A stretch of 64,000 nt of DNA, taken from contig NZ_OU745373.1 in NCBI RefSeq assembly GCF_916618745.1, positions 2,122,501 to 2,186,500 on the forward strand, in the 5' to 3' direction. The notes beneath the pieces were generated by a model. The model was not told the DNA's origin and did no database searches. It saw only the letters and a program-made list of their open reading frames with translations. A program made the translations under genes and the position numbers. Origin of the DNA: Cardiobacterium sp. Marseille-Q4385 (GTDB taxonomy: Bacteria; Pseudomonadota; Gammaproteobacteria; Cardiobacteriales; Cardiobacteriaceae). Numbering within the stretch: the first letter of the stretch is position 1; the number at the start of each line of letters is the position of its first letter. Below are positions 15,917 to 24,526 of the stretch, piece after piece.

Positions 15917-18199
15917 ATGCTAACCAAAACAGAAAATCGCCCTGCTGCTTGGGCTAACTTCATCGCTGGGGATTGGGAAAACAGCGTTAACGTACGCGAC
16001 TTCATTCAGAAGAACTACACCCCGTATGAAGGTGACGGTAGCTTCCTCGCCCCTGCCACCCCCGCTACCACCAAACTGTGGGACAGCGTGATGGAAGGTG
16101 TGAAAGAAGAAAACCGCACCAAAGCCCCGCTGAAAATCGACGCTGATATCGTTTCCGGCATCAACAGCCATGCACCTGGCTATATCGACAAAAACCTTGA
16201 AGTCGTTGTCGGCCTGCAAACCGATGAGCCGCTGAAACGCGCCATCATGCCCTACGGCGGCATCAAGATGGTCATGGATTCCTGCAAAATCTATGACACC
16301 CCGCTCAACGAGCAAGTGAAAAAAGCCTTCACCGAATACCGCAAAACCCACAACCAGGGTGTGTTCGACGTGTATACCCCGGACATCCGTCGTTGCCGCA
16401 AATCCGGTGTTCTGACCGGTCTGCCGGACGCTTATGGTCGTGGCCGCATCATTGGTGACTACCGCCGCGTCGCCCTTTACGGTATCGACTTCCTGATGGC
16501 TGACAAAGTCAAACAATTCAACTCCTTCCAGGCTGACCTCGAAGCAGGCAAAGACTTGGAAGAAACCATCCGCCGTCGTGAAGAAATTGCCGAACAGCAC
16601 CGTGCCCTCGGTCAAATGAAAGAAATGGCCGCTGCTTATGGTTACGACATTTCCGGCCCGGCCACCAACGCCAAAGAAGCGGTACAGTGGACTTACTTCG
16701 GCTACCTCGCTGCTGTCAAATCCCAAAACGGCGCCGCCATGAGCTTTGGCCGCGTTTCCACCTTCCTTGATATCTATATTGAACGCGACCTGAAAAACGG
16801 CGTCATCACCGAAAGCGAAGCGCAGGAAATGATTGACCACCTCGTCATGAAACTGCGCATGGTTCGCTTCCTGCGTACCCCGGAATACGACCAACTTTTC
16901 TCCGGCGACCCGATTTGGGCTACCGAATCCATCGGTGGTATGGGTCTGGACGGTCGTACGCTCGTCACCAAGAACAGCTTCCGCTTCCTGCACACCCTCT
17001 ACAACATGGGACCGTCGCCGGAACCGAACATGACTATCCTCTGGTCCGAACAACTGCCGATCGGCTTCAAACACTTCTGTGCGAAAGTCTCTATCGATAC
17101 CTCTTCCGTGCAGTACGAAAACGACGATCTGATGCGTCCGGACTTCAACAGCGACGATTACGCTATCGCCTGCTGCGTCAGCCCGATGGTGGTCGGCAAA
17201 CAAATGCAGTTCTTCGGTGCCCGCGCCAACCTCGCCAAAACCCTGCTCTATGCAATCAACGGTGGCGTTGACGAAAAATCCAAAGAACAAGTCGGCCCGA
17301 AAGTTGCCCCGCTCACCGATGAAGTGCTCAACTACGACACCGTCATCACCCGCATGGACAACTTCATGGATTGGCTGGCTACCCAATACGTCACGGCGCT
17401 GAACTGCATCCACTACATGCACGACAAATACAGCTACGAAGCCGCGTTGATGGCTCTGCATGATCGCGACGTTTACCGCACCATGGCTTGCGGTATCGCC
17501 GGACTTTCTGTTGCCGCCGACTCACTCTCCGCCATCAAATACGCCAAAGTGCGTCCGGTGCGTGACGAAAACGGCATCGCCGTTGACTTCGAAATCGAAG
17601 GCGAATACCCGCAATTCGGCAACAACGACGAACGCGTAGATAGCATCGCTTGCGACCTCGTCGAACGCTTCATGAAGAAAGTCGCCAGCCACCCGATGTA
17701 TCGTGGTGCTACCCCGACTCAGTCAGTACTCACCATCACTTCCAACGTCGTGTACGGCAAGAAAACCGGTAACACCCCGGATGGCCGTCGCGCAGGTGCA
17801 CCGTTTGGCCCGGGTGCCAACCCGATGCACGGTCGTGATGTGAACGGTGCGGTTGCTTCCCTGACCTCGGTCGCCAAACTGCCGTTTGCCTACGCCAAAG
17901 ACGGTATCTCCTATACCTTCTCTATCATTCCGGGCGCTCTCGGCAAAGACGACACCACGCGTCAGGCTAACCTTGCCGGCTTGATGGATGGCTACTTCCA
18001 CCACGACAACGAAATCGAAGGTGGCCAGCACCTGAACGTCAACGTCCTCAACCGCGAAATGCTGATTGAAGCGATGAACGATCCGGAACTCTACCCGCAG
18101 TTGACCATCCGCGTTTCCGGCTATGCCGTCCGCTTCAACTCGCTCACCAAAGAGCAGCAAATGGACGTCATTACCCGTACCTTCACGCAAACCATGTAA
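15917..18199 (+). CDS. pflB: formate C-acetyltransferase (pyruvate formate-lyase)
   Basis: A 760-residue glycyl-radical enzyme cleaving pyruvate with CoA to acetyl-CoA and formate during anaerobic growth. The adjacent active-site cysteines are in AIACCVSP (near residue 417), and the C-terminal radical loop is RVSGYAVRFNSL, whose Gly carries the radical; both are near identical to E. coli PflB. ATG 15917, 7 bases after TAGGAG, gives the family start; the frame from 15899 adds six residues. The expected partners, the activase pflA and the formate channel focA, are not adjacent, unlike in E. coli. The AT-rich leader suggests regulation by oxygen, which is inference. Confidence 0.97.
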   Translation: MLTKTENRPAAWANFIAGDWENSVNVRDFIQKNYTPYEGDGSFLAPATPATTKLWDSVMEGVKEENRTKAPLKIDADIVSGINSHAPGYIDKNLEVVVGLQTDEPLKRAIMPYGGIKMVMDSCKIYDTPLNEQVKKAFTEYRKTHNQGVFDVYTPDIRRCRKSGVLTGLPDAYGRGRIIGDYRRVALYGIDFLMADKVKQFNSFQADLEAGKDLEETIRRREEIAEQHRALGQMKEMAAAYGYDISGPATNAKEAVQWTYFGYLAAVKSQNGAAMSFGRVSTFLDIYIERDLKNGVITESEAQEMIDHLVMKLRMVRFLRTPEYDQLFSGDPIWATESIGGMGLDGRTLVTKNSFRFLHTLYNMGPSPEPNMTILWSEQLPIGFKHFCAKVSIDTSSVQYENDDLMRPDFNSDDYAIACCVSPMVVGKQMQFFGARANLAKTLLYAINGGVDEKSKEQVGPKVAPLTDEVLNYDTVITRMDNFMDWLATQYVTALNCIHYMHDKYSYEAALMALHDRDVYRTMACGIAGLSVAADSLSAIKYAKVRPVRDENGIAVDFEIEGEYPQFGNNDERVDSIACDLVERFMKKVASHPMYRGATPTQSVLTITSNVVYGKKTGNTPDGRRAGAPFGPGANPMHGRDVNGAVASLTSVAKLPFAYAKDGISYTFSIIPGALGKDDTTRQANLAGLMDGYFHHDNEIEGGQHLNVNVLNREMLIEAMNDPELYPQLTIRVSGYAVRFNSLTKEQQMDVITRTFTQTM

Positions 18200-18213
18200 G
18201 ACACTGTCGTGTC

Positions 18214-18245
18214 AAAAAAGTGCCGGGGTTTCCCCGGCACTTTTT
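18214..18245 (+). terminator. terminator after pflB
   Basis: AAAAAAGTGCCGGGG / CCCCGGCACTTTTTT, a strong stem with T-run, bidirectional in form. Its last T is also the first base of the downstream MITE-like element. Confidence 0.93.
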
Positions 18246-18350
18246 ATAGTAGCTTCAAATAGAAACGATACCGTGTTGGCGCGTCTTGCCGTATTTACAC
18301 ATCCTGTTTTCGGCATGCCGCCTTGTCTCCTTCCTATTTGAAGCCACTAT
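18245..18350. mobile_element. Correia-like MITE, subtype B (about 106 bp)
   Basis: Terminal inverted repeats TATAGTAGCTTCAAATAG and, on the other strand, ATAGTGGCTTCAAATAGG bound a core (TCTTGCCGTATTTACAC, GCCGCCTTGTC) laid out like the core of the 108-bp elements at 38840 and 51089 and like neisserial Correia elements. No ORF is inside. It sits between the pflB terminator and prfC and could affect the prfC leader. The ends differ from subtype A, so it is a separate subfamily. Confidence 0.65.
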
Positions 18351-18439
18351 TGCCTCACACCAAACCATTACAACGCTTATACTAAACTCGTTTCCGCCGC
18401 GCCCCGTGCGCGGTTTCTCTTTCAACCAGCCGAAAAACT

Positions 18440-20032
18440 ATGAGCGACATCCTCTCTAACGACTATCGCGACCGCCGCACCTTTGCCATCATTTCCCACC
18501 CCGACGCGGGGAAAACCACCCTCACCGAAAAACTGCTGCTCTTTGGCGGCGCCATTGCGCTCGCTGGTACGGTCAAGGGGCGCAAGGCAGCGCGCCATGC
18601 CACCTCTGACTGGATGAAAATGGAACAGGAGCGCGGTATCTCCGTGACCAGCTCGGTGATGCAGTTCCCCTATAACGGTCGCGTCATCAACCTGCTCGAT
18701 ACCCCCGGCCACGAAGACTTTTCCGAAGATACCTACCGTACCCTTACCGCCGTGGACTCGGCGCTGATGGTCATTGACTGTGCCAAGGGCGTCGAAGAAC
18801 GCACCATCAAGCTGATGGAAGTCTGCCGCCTGCGCGACACCCCCATTTTCACCTTCATCAACAAACTCGACCGCGAAGGGCGTGAGCCGATGAGCTTGCT
18901 GGATGAAGTCGAAGACGTGCTGAAAATCCGCTGCGCACCCGTCACCTGGCCGATTGGCATGGGGCGCTCCCTGCGCGGCGTCTATCACCTGCTCGAAGAC
19001 AAAGTCTATTTCTATGAGGCGGGCAAAGGTGCGTTGGTTAATAACGGCGAAGAAGTGCAGGGCCTCGATAACCCGCGCCTGGACGAACTCCTGCCCGACA
19101 CCATCGCTGCCTTCCGTGACGAAATAGAGCTGCTACGCGAAGCGGGTAATCCCTTTGATCATGATGCCTACCTGCGCGGCGAATTAACGCCAGTGTACTT
19201 CGGTTCGGCGATTGGCAACTTCGGTGTGCGCGAAATGCTGAACGGCTTTGCCGAATACGCTCCCGCACCACGCGCGCGCCAGACCACAGTGCGCGCCGTT
19301 GCCCCGCAGGAAGACAAATTCAGCGGCTTCGTCTTCAAAATCCAGGCGAACATGGACCCGAAACACCGCGACCGCATCGCCTTCATGCGCATCAATTCCG
19401 GCACCTTCACCCCTGGCATGAAACTACGCCAGGTGCGCCTCGCCCGCGACATCAAAATCCCCGACGCACTTACCTTCCTCGCCGCCGAACGTGAACATAT
19501 CAGCAGTGCCGTCGCCGGCGACATCATCGGCATCCACAACCACGGCACCATCCGCATTGGCGATACCTTCACCGAAGGCGAAGAGCTGCAATTCACCGGC
19601 ATCCCCAACTTCGCGCCGGAACTCTTCCGCCGTGTCCGCCTGAAAGACCCGCTGAAAATGAAAGCGCTCCTGAAAGGGCTGGAACAACTCTGCGAAGAAG
19701 GGGCGACCCAGTTTTTCAAGCCGCTGATTAGCAACGATCTCATCCTCGGCGCCGTCGGCGTGCTGCAATTCGATGTTGTCAAAGAACGCCTGAAAACCGA
19801 ATACAACGTCGAGTGCCAGTTTGAGGGGGTGAACGTTGCCACCGCGCGCTGGGTAGAAGCGCCGGATGACAAAGCGCTGAAAGCCTTTACCGACAAAAAC
19901 CAGGCGAACCTCGCGCATGACCACTATGGGCAACTGGTGTACGTCGCGCCCAGCCGCGTCAACCTGCAACTCACGCAAGAACGCCATCCCGACATCGGCT
20001 TTGCCGCTACCCGCGACCACTTGGCGCAATAG
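18440..20032 (+). CDS. prfC: peptide chain release factor 3
   Basis: A 530-residue translational GTPase, RF3, which recycles RF1 and RF2 after peptide release. G-motifs: G1 SHPDAGKTTL (20-29), switch region RGISVTSSV, G3 DTPGHEDF and G4 NKLDR, followed by domains II and III typical of RF3 (SGFVFKIQANMDPKHRDR). Length equals the E. coli protein (529). A possible -10 element TATACT lies near 18379 between the MITE and the start; the gene ends at a strong terminator. It lies directly upstream of the rtcB-prfH unit, so three proteins acting on stalled or terminating ribosomes are clustered, though the terminator separates them transcriptionally. Confidence 0.96.
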   Translation: MSDILSNDYRDRRTFAIISHPDAGKTTLTEKLLLFGGAIALAGTVKGRKAARHATSDWMKMEQERGISVTSSVMQFPYNGRVINLLDTPGHEDFSEDTYRTLTAVDSALMVIDCAKGVEERTIKLMEVCRLRDTPIFTFINKLDREGREPMSLLDEVEDVLKIRCAPVTWPIGMGRSLRGVYHLLEDKVYFYEAGKGALVNNGEEVQGLDNPRLDELLPDTIAAFRDEIELLREAGNPFDHDAYLRGELTPVYFGSAIGNFGVREMLNGFAEYAPAPRARQTTVRAVAPQEDKFSGFVFKIQANMDPKHRDRIAFMRINSGTFTPGMKLRQVRLARDIKIPDALTFLAAEREHISSAVAGDIIGIHNHGTIRIGDTFTEGEELQFTGIPNFAPELFRRVRLKDPLKMKALLKGLEQLCEEGATQFFKPLISNDLILGAVGVLQFDVVKERLKTEYNVECQFEGVNVATARWVEAPDDKALKAFTDKNQANLAHDHYGQLVYVAPSRVNLQLTQERHPDIGFAATRDHLAQ

Positions 20033-20077
20033 TCCCGCCTGCGCAAATGGCGTGACCGGTTGCTTTGTAACCAGAAC

Positions 20078-20106
20078 AAAAACCGCCCATAACGGGCGGT
20101 TTTTTT
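20078..20106 (+). terminator. terminator after prfC
   Basis: AAAAACCGCCC / GGGCGGTTTTTT with a 4-base ATAA loop. Confidence 0.93.
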
Positions 20107-20119
20107 GTGCGGCAGCATC

Positions 20120-20174
20120 AAGCGGCGTAAATACTGATCTCGTCAAGCAGCGCAAATGCTGGGCCCGCCAAACC
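20120..20174 (-). repeat. 25-base tandem repeat, two diverged units (reverse orientation)
   Basis: On the - strand the stretch reads GGTTTGGCGGGCCCAG, then CATTTGCG, then GCTTGACGAGATCAG and TATTTACGCCGC: two units of the family seen at 25.1 and 26.2 kb. It lies between the prfC terminator and the rtcB promoter. Confidence 0.6.
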
Positions 20175-20248
20175 GCCTCACGTTTTTCATTTTTACAACT
20201 ACTGGCATGAAAATCGCCGCCATCTGTTGCTGAAGTGCAACAAAAACC

Positions 20249-20277
20249 TTGCTCACCCGCCCACGCATCCCTATAAT
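20249..20277 (+). promoter_or_regulatory. sigma-70 promoter for the rtcB-prfH leader
   Basis: A perfect -10 element TATAAT (20272-20277) and -35 TTGCTC (20249-20254) are spaced 17 bases. The predicted transcript starts near 20284, giving about 150 untranslated bases before rtcB. No sigma-54 (RtcR-type) promoter of the kind used by E. coli rtcBA was seen. Confidence 0.7.
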
Positions 20278-20322
20278 CCGCGCCCGTTTTCTCTTGATTT
20301 ACTTAACCGCAAGGAGGTTCCC

Positions 20323-20373
20323 ATGATGCGCACCAGCACGACTGACATCACCCCTTGCAATCACAACGCCTGA
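20323..20373 (+). CDS. 16-residue leader peptide upstream of rtcB
   Basis: A small ORF encoding MMRTSTTDITPCNHNA, ending in TGA. It has the best Shine-Dalgarno in the neighbourhood (AAGGAGG, 6 bases before the ATG). Its last codons form the 5' arm of a hairpin whose 3' arm can instead pair with the rtcB ribosome site. This combination of strong ribosome loading, tiny product and alternative pairing is the hallmark of a leader ORF that controls the next gene. Four of the sixteen residues are Thr, but there is no long run of one codon. Expression is not proven. Confidence 0.65.
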   Translation: MMRTSTTDITPCNHNA

Positions 20374-20431
20374 GCGGCTTCCTATTCTTCCGCCCGCTTG
20401 TGATTGCGTCTTTCACCGAACAATCACAGGA
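20357..20431 (+). promoter_or_regulatory. putative translational attenuator: alternative hairpins over the rtcB RBS
   Basis: Arm 1 GCAATCACAA (20357-20366, inside the leader ORF) is perfectly complementary to arm 2 TTGTGATTGC (20398-20407); an inner stem GCGG/CCGC (20374-20377 with 20390-20393) extends this hairpin. Arm 3 CAATCACA (20421-20428), which runs into the rtcB ribosome site AGGA, can also pair with arm 2 over 8 bases. The two structures exclude each other. There is no T-run after either, so control of translation rather than of termination is inferred. Confidence 0.6.
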
Positions 20432-20436
20432 TTCCT

Positions 20437-21561
20437 ATGGGCAATCAAAAAGCCGTGGTCATCATTGCCGACCACAAAACCACCCCCGAAGGCAGCGCCA
20501 TTCTGCAACTCAACCGCACTGCCGCCCTTGATCACATTGACGCTGCCGCCGGTATGCCTGACCTGCATCCGGGGCGCGGCTATCCCGTTGGTGCCGCGTT
20601 TTACAGCCACAGTCACCTCTATCCCGCCCTCATCGGCGCTGATATCGGCTGCGGCATGAGCCTGTGGCAGAGCGACCTTGCCGCGCGCAAGACCAGTGCG
20701 GACAAGCTACTACGCCGCATTGGCGAACTTGAGACCCCGCTCAGCGACGACTGGCTGCCGCATATCGCGGCCACGGGCATCGCCGCTGACCATCCCTACC
20801 GTCACGCCCTCGGCACCATCGGCGGCGGCAACCACTTCGCGGAAATCCAGCGCGTGGACGCCGTCCTTGCCCCCGCGCAACTGCCGCCGGATTTCGACGC
20901 GGATGCCTTGTGCGTCCTCGTCCACAGCGGTTCACGCGGCTATGGCGGCGCTATCCTGCGCGCGCACATTGAGCAGCACGGCCATGCGCCGCTTGCTGCC
21001 ACAAGTCCGGATGCCGCCACTTATCTCGCCGCGCATGATGCTGCCGTTGCTTACGCCAAAGCGAACCGCAACCTCATCGCCGCCCGCCTTGCGCAAAACC
21101 TCGGCGCCACGCTGCACCCCGTCAGCGACACCGCGCACAACCAACTCGTACACACGCACCTGAACGGCGTGGATGGCTGGCTGCACCGCAAAGGTGCGGC
21201 AGCAGCGGATGCCGGCCTCGTCGTCATCGCCGGATCGCGTGGCAGTGCCAGCTACCTTGTCCGCCCGACCGGACGGGATGCGGGCAATCTTGCCAGCCTC
21301 GCCCACGGTGCCGGACGCAAATGGCAGCGCGGCGCCTGCAAAGCGCGCCTGTCCGGCAAATACCGTCCGCAAGAACTGCTGCGCAACCCCTACGGCGGCC
21401 ATATCATCTGCGCCGACAAAACCCTGCTCTACGATGAAGCGCCGCAGGCCTACCGCAACATTGAGCACACCATCGCGGCCCTCACCACCTTCGGCCTTAT
21501 CGAGCCGGTGCTGCGCCTTACGCCCGTCCTCACCTACAAAACGCGGGGGGATGCCGGATGA
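20437..21561 (+). CDS. rtcB: RtcB-family RNA ligase (PrfH-associated type)
   Basis: A 374-residue GTP- and manganese-dependent ligase joining 2',3'-cyclic phosphate and 5'-OH RNA ends. Metal and guanylate residues are visible: Cys in GADIGCGM (near 77), His in GGGNHFAE, HSGSRG, HNQLVH, and the C-terminal SLAHGAGRKW, whose His becomes guanylylated. It is shorter than canonical RtcB (about 408) and matches the shorter form encoded with prfH, which reseals 16S rRNA cut in the decoding centre (family knowledge). ATG 20437 lies 6 bases after AGGA; the frame open from 20404 covers the regulatory hairpin. It overlaps prfH by ATGA. No rtcA or rtcR is present. Confidence 0.93.
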   Translation: MGNQKAVVIIADHKTTPEGSAILQLNRTAALDHIDAAAGMPDLHPGRGYPVGAAFYSHSHLYPALIGADIGCGMSLWQSDLAARKTSADKLLRRIGELETPLSDDWLPHIAATGIAADHPYRHALGTIGGGNHFAEIQRVDAVLAPAQLPPDFDADALCVLVHSGSRGYGGAILRAHIEQHGHAPLAATSPDAATYLAAHDAAVAYAKANRNLIAARLAQNLGATLHPVSDTAHNQLVHTHLNGVDGWLHRKGAAAADAGLVVIAGSRGSASYLVRPTGRDAGNLASLAHGAGRKWQRGACKARLSGKYRPQELLRNPYGGHIICADKTLLYDEAPQAYRNIEHTIAALTTFGLIEPVLRLTPVLTYKTRGDAG

Positions 21562-22166
21562 AACTGCAAATCAGCGCCGCACACGGCCCCGGCGAATGCG
21601 AACGCGCCGCCGCCCTCGCCCTGCAACGTCTCAGCGCCGAAGCCACCGCGCATGGCATCCATGTGGAAATCCACGACGAACGCCGCAGCCGGCACGGCAT
21701 CCAGTCTGCCGTCATCACGTTAAGCGGCGACGGGGTGGCAGCCTTCGCCGCACGCTGGCAGGGTACCATCCAGTGGATCTGGCAAAGCCGCATCCGCCCC
21801 AGGCATCCGCGCAAAAACTGGTACATCGGCATCTACCCGCTGGCAGAGACTGCCCCCGTTGTGCGGGGTGACATCCTCATCCAGAGCTGCAAAGCGGGCG
21901 GCAAAGGCGGGCAGCACGTCAACAAAACGCGCAGCGCGGTGTGGGCGACGGACAGCGTGAGCGGCCTGCGCGTCAAAGTGCAGGCGGAACGCTCGCAGCA
22001 CGCGAACCGCCGCCTCGCGTACCAACAACTGGATGCGCGCCATGCCGCACTGGCGTCGGAACGGGAGGCCGTGCAGCGACACGCACAACACTGCCGCCAT
22101 TTCCAGATTGAACGCGGCAATCCGGTGCGCATCTTTGTCGGCGACGACTTCCGCGAACGCGATTAA
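21558..22166 (+). CDS. prfH: peptide chain release factor homologue PrfH
   Basis: A 202-residue class-I release-factor-like protein. It keeps the catalytic GGQ loop (SCKAGGKGGQHVNKTRSA, near residue 120), which triggers hydrolysis of peptidyl-tRNA, followed by a basic RF-like tail, but lacks the standard stop-codon reading domain of RF1 and RF2. PrfH releases peptides from ribosomes damaged in the decoding centre so that RtcB can repair them. It is translationally coupled to rtcB (ATGA overlap) and followed by a strong terminator, so the leader, rtcB and prfH form one regulated unit. Confidence 0.92.
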   Translation: MKLQISAAHGPGECERAAALALQRLSAEATAHGIHVEIHDERRSRHGIQSAVITLSGDGVAAFAARWQGTIQWIWQSRIRPRHPRKNWYIGIYPLAETAPVVRGDILIQSCKAGGKGGQHVNKTRSAVWATDSVSGLRVKVQAERSQHANRRLAYQQLDARHAALASEREAVQRHAQHCRHFQIERGNPVRIFVGDDFRERD

Positions 22167-22184
22167 CCGCATCATCCAAACGGC

Positions 22185-22211
22185 AAAGCCCCGCTATCGC
22201 GGGGCTTTTTT
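22185..22211 (+). terminator. terminator after prfH
   Basis: AAAGCCCCGC / GCGGGGCTTTTTT around TATC. A single 25-base repeat (reverse orientation, CCGCCAAGCGGGATAAAC) follows at 22221-22248. Confidence 0.92.
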
Positions 22212-22280
22212 GAGGACGACCGCCAAGCGGGATAAACACTGAGTCTGTGGGCAGCCAGCGGGGGAGGGCCTTGGTATCTT

Positions 22281-24224
22281 TTATTTCCTGCTGCAGACTT
22301 CGCGGTTCCAGAGGCAGATAGAAACCGGGGTATCTTGAGGTGGTGTCCAGCCCTTGACGGCGGTAATGGTCCACACGTCGTCTTTGTCCGGCTTGATGGT
22401 GGCGATGATCTCTTCACCGTCCACACCGGCTTTGAGTTCGCGGCTACTGCTCAACCAGCCGGACTTTCCAATGGTAATAGGCATATCCGAGTCGCAGATG
22501 AGTTTGCCGATGCTGACTTCCACTTCGCCGCCCTTGCGCCATGAATAAAGGCGGATGCGGTTTTCCGCGATGTCTTTCGCGCCGGATGCGGCGATAGCCG
22601 TTTGGCATTTGGCTTCGGCGACGGCGCTGTTGTGCGCTCTGACGCGTGCTACGCAGCTATCGAAGGCACGCTGGATGGTGTCTGGGACACGGTAGGCATC
22701 CGGGCAGGCGTCGCTGCTGAGGGCGCTGTCGGGGGATGCGGCAATTTTGGCGTCAATGTCGCTCAGTATCAGTTTGGCGATGCGTTCGCGGGCGGGTTCG
22801 AGCGCGGCTTCTGCTTTGGCGATGGCTTCGTCCGAGGCGTTATTGACACGCGGCAGTTGCAGCCAGTCCGCTTGGCGGGCAGCGGCAATGCTGTTAATGC
22901 TGTCCGCATTGGCGATGGCTTTGTTGAGGGCGGCTTGTGCCATGTGTGCCGGGGCGATTTCCGTACACTGCTGGACGAGGTCGCGCATACCGGTTTGTTC
23001 AAAAAGTTCTTCGCAGAGTTTGTATTGCGAGCGGTACTCTTGCTCCGCCAGCGCTTTGTCAATAATGGCGGGGATATCACCGCTGATTTTATTTTTGATG
23101 GCTTCGCGTTTTTGCCCCAGTGCGCCGCCGCTCATCAGGTCGATATCGTCGTTTTCCAATTTGTATTGTTCGCGCAGCGTTTTGTCTAGCGTCAGGCCGC
23201 CGGTTTTGACGAGGGTGTCGTGGTCATCCGGCAGGGCGAGCATTTCCTTGATTTTCGGGATGATAGCCTGGTAGGTGTCGGCTGCCTGGGTGATCGTTGG
23301 GAAGTTGTCTACAATCCAGTCAGCAGCATCACCCTGCTTGCAATTGCGCAGTTGATCAATGGTTTCTTGCGCTATGTCGCGGGTCCAGAAGGCAAACGGG
23401 ATGCCCGTAGCGATTTGCAGGCGTTCGGAGGTATTGGCATACCACCCGCTGAACATGTTGAGGCGGTCGCATAGATCTTTTGTAGAACGGCGGGCCAACA
23501 TCGGATCAAGACCGGTTATAGCCAGGCGGTAAGCGATAAGGGCGTTTTCATATTTTTGTGCGGCAGCGGCATTATCGTAACGGCGAAAAAGTCCTCTGGG
23601 TCCCATGTCGGCATTAAGTAGCGGTTGCACGGTAGATAAGTAGTCTTTACCGTCGCCCGTGATGGGCATGGTAGTGACTTTTTGCCGACGGTCAGCGAAA
23701 GCGCGCGCCCAATAATCGCTGCGCGCCTGATCAATAGCCTGCTTGGTGGCGGTTCGATCGAGTTCGGGCAGCATATCCGCCGGTGGCACGGCAGTTTCGG
23801 CTTCGGCAACGCTGCGCACACCTGTCGCATCGGTGCCGGCAGTTTTCAGGAGTTCCAGCAGGGCTTGCGCTTCTTCCAGTGGAGGTTTCCTTGCATTGAG
23901 GGTGAAGGGGGTGCAGTCTTCATTGACTTTGCCGTCCCAGCCCAACCAGGTGGCTTTGTTGTCTTTGACGCGTAACCCGATACTGCCATCGCGAAATTCA
24001 CCGCCGTTTTTGCCCCATTCAGCTTCGCCTTTGAGGTGGTAGTAACTGTCTTCTTCAACAAGGTAATAGCGAAGATCAATATTGGCAGGTTTACCCTCGC
24101 TGACGGCAAGGTTGAGGTATCCCGGTGATTTGCATTGGTACATGCCGCCGTAGTACTGAGTGGCAGCGAAGCTGGCCCCGCTGGTGAGCAGGGCAGCGGT
24201 GAGCAAGGTAATGCGTAATTGCAT
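22281..24224 (-). CDS. large exported protein of unknown function
   Basis: A 647-residue protein with a signal peptide (MQLRITLLTAALLTSGASFA) and no later membrane segment, so periplasmic or secreted. I do not recognise the family. An N-terminal part (to about 130) has cysteines at YQCKSPG and NEDCTPF; the middle (150-520) is predicted helical with several cysteines (LCDRLN, NCKQGD, LCEELFEQ, QQCTEI), a spacing that recalls lysozyme-inhibitor-like or helical-repeat exported proteins; the end (560-647) is beta-rich with ICLWNREVC. ATG 24224 was chosen because it begins the signal peptide behind AGGAGAA; the frame from 24284 adds a non-signal extension. It stands alone on -. Confidence 0.7.
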   Translation of the reverse strand: MQLRITLLTAALLTSGASFAATQYYGGMYQCKSPGYLNLAVSEGKPANIDLRYYLVEEDSYYHLKGEAEWGKNGGEFRDGSIGLRVKDNKATWLGWDGKVNEDCTPFTLNARKPPLEEAQALLELLKTAGTDATGVRSVAEAETAVPPADMLPELDRTATKQAIDQARSDYWARAFADRRQKVTTMPITGDGKDYLSTVQPLLNADMGPRGLFRRYDNAAAAQKYENALIAYRLAITGLDPMLARRSTKDLCDRLNMFSGWYANTSERLQIATGIPFAFWTRDIAQETIDQLRNCKQGDAADWIVDNFPTITQAADTYQAIIPKIKEMLALPDDHDTLVKTGGLTLDKTLREQYKLENDDIDLMSGGALGQKREAIKNKISGDIPAIIDKALAEQEYRSQYKLCEELFEQTGMRDLVQQCTEIAPAHMAQAALNKAIANADSINSIAAARQADWLQLPRVNNASDEAIAKAEAALEPARERIAKLILSDIDAKIAASPDSALSSDACPDAYRVPDTIQRAFDSCVARVRAHNSAVAEAKCQTAIAASGAKDIAENRIRLYSWRKGGEVEVSIGKLICDSDMPITIGKSGWLSSSRELKAGVDGEEIIATIKPDKDDVWTITAVKGWTPPQDTPVSICLWNREVCSRK

Positions 24225-24526
24225 GGTGTGTTCTCCTGTGAGGTTGAGGGTTTTATAGCAAGTCCCTTGGTACGTATTAATCATGCCGAGAGAAGTCTGT
24301 GCCCCATTAAGCAGCGCGAGTATGGGAAGCGACTGGTGAGGGGGCTTTGGGGTTATGTGCGAAGCCTACCGGAGTTAACGGGTTGGCATAGTTAAAGCGC
24401 AAAAAAATAGTAATAGCAAAATGAACAAAAAATAAAGCGGAAACGGCGTAATTTTTCACATAACACACCCACAGGCGGGGAAAAAACCGATACAGTAGCC
24501 CCCCCTACAACACATGAGGAAAAATC
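24225..24526. other. intergenic control region between divergent genes (no gene seen)
   Basis: 302 bases between the exported-protein gene (-) and the NlpE-like gene (+). It contains the AGGAGAA ribosome site of the former and an AT-rich stretch near 24395-24460 likely to hold the promoters. I see no convincing ORF, tRNA or repeat copy in it. Confidence 0.5.

Noticed and set aside
20357..20407. Rho-independent terminator in the rtcB leader
   Set aside because: The hairpin is strong but is followed by GTCTTTCACC, not a T-run.
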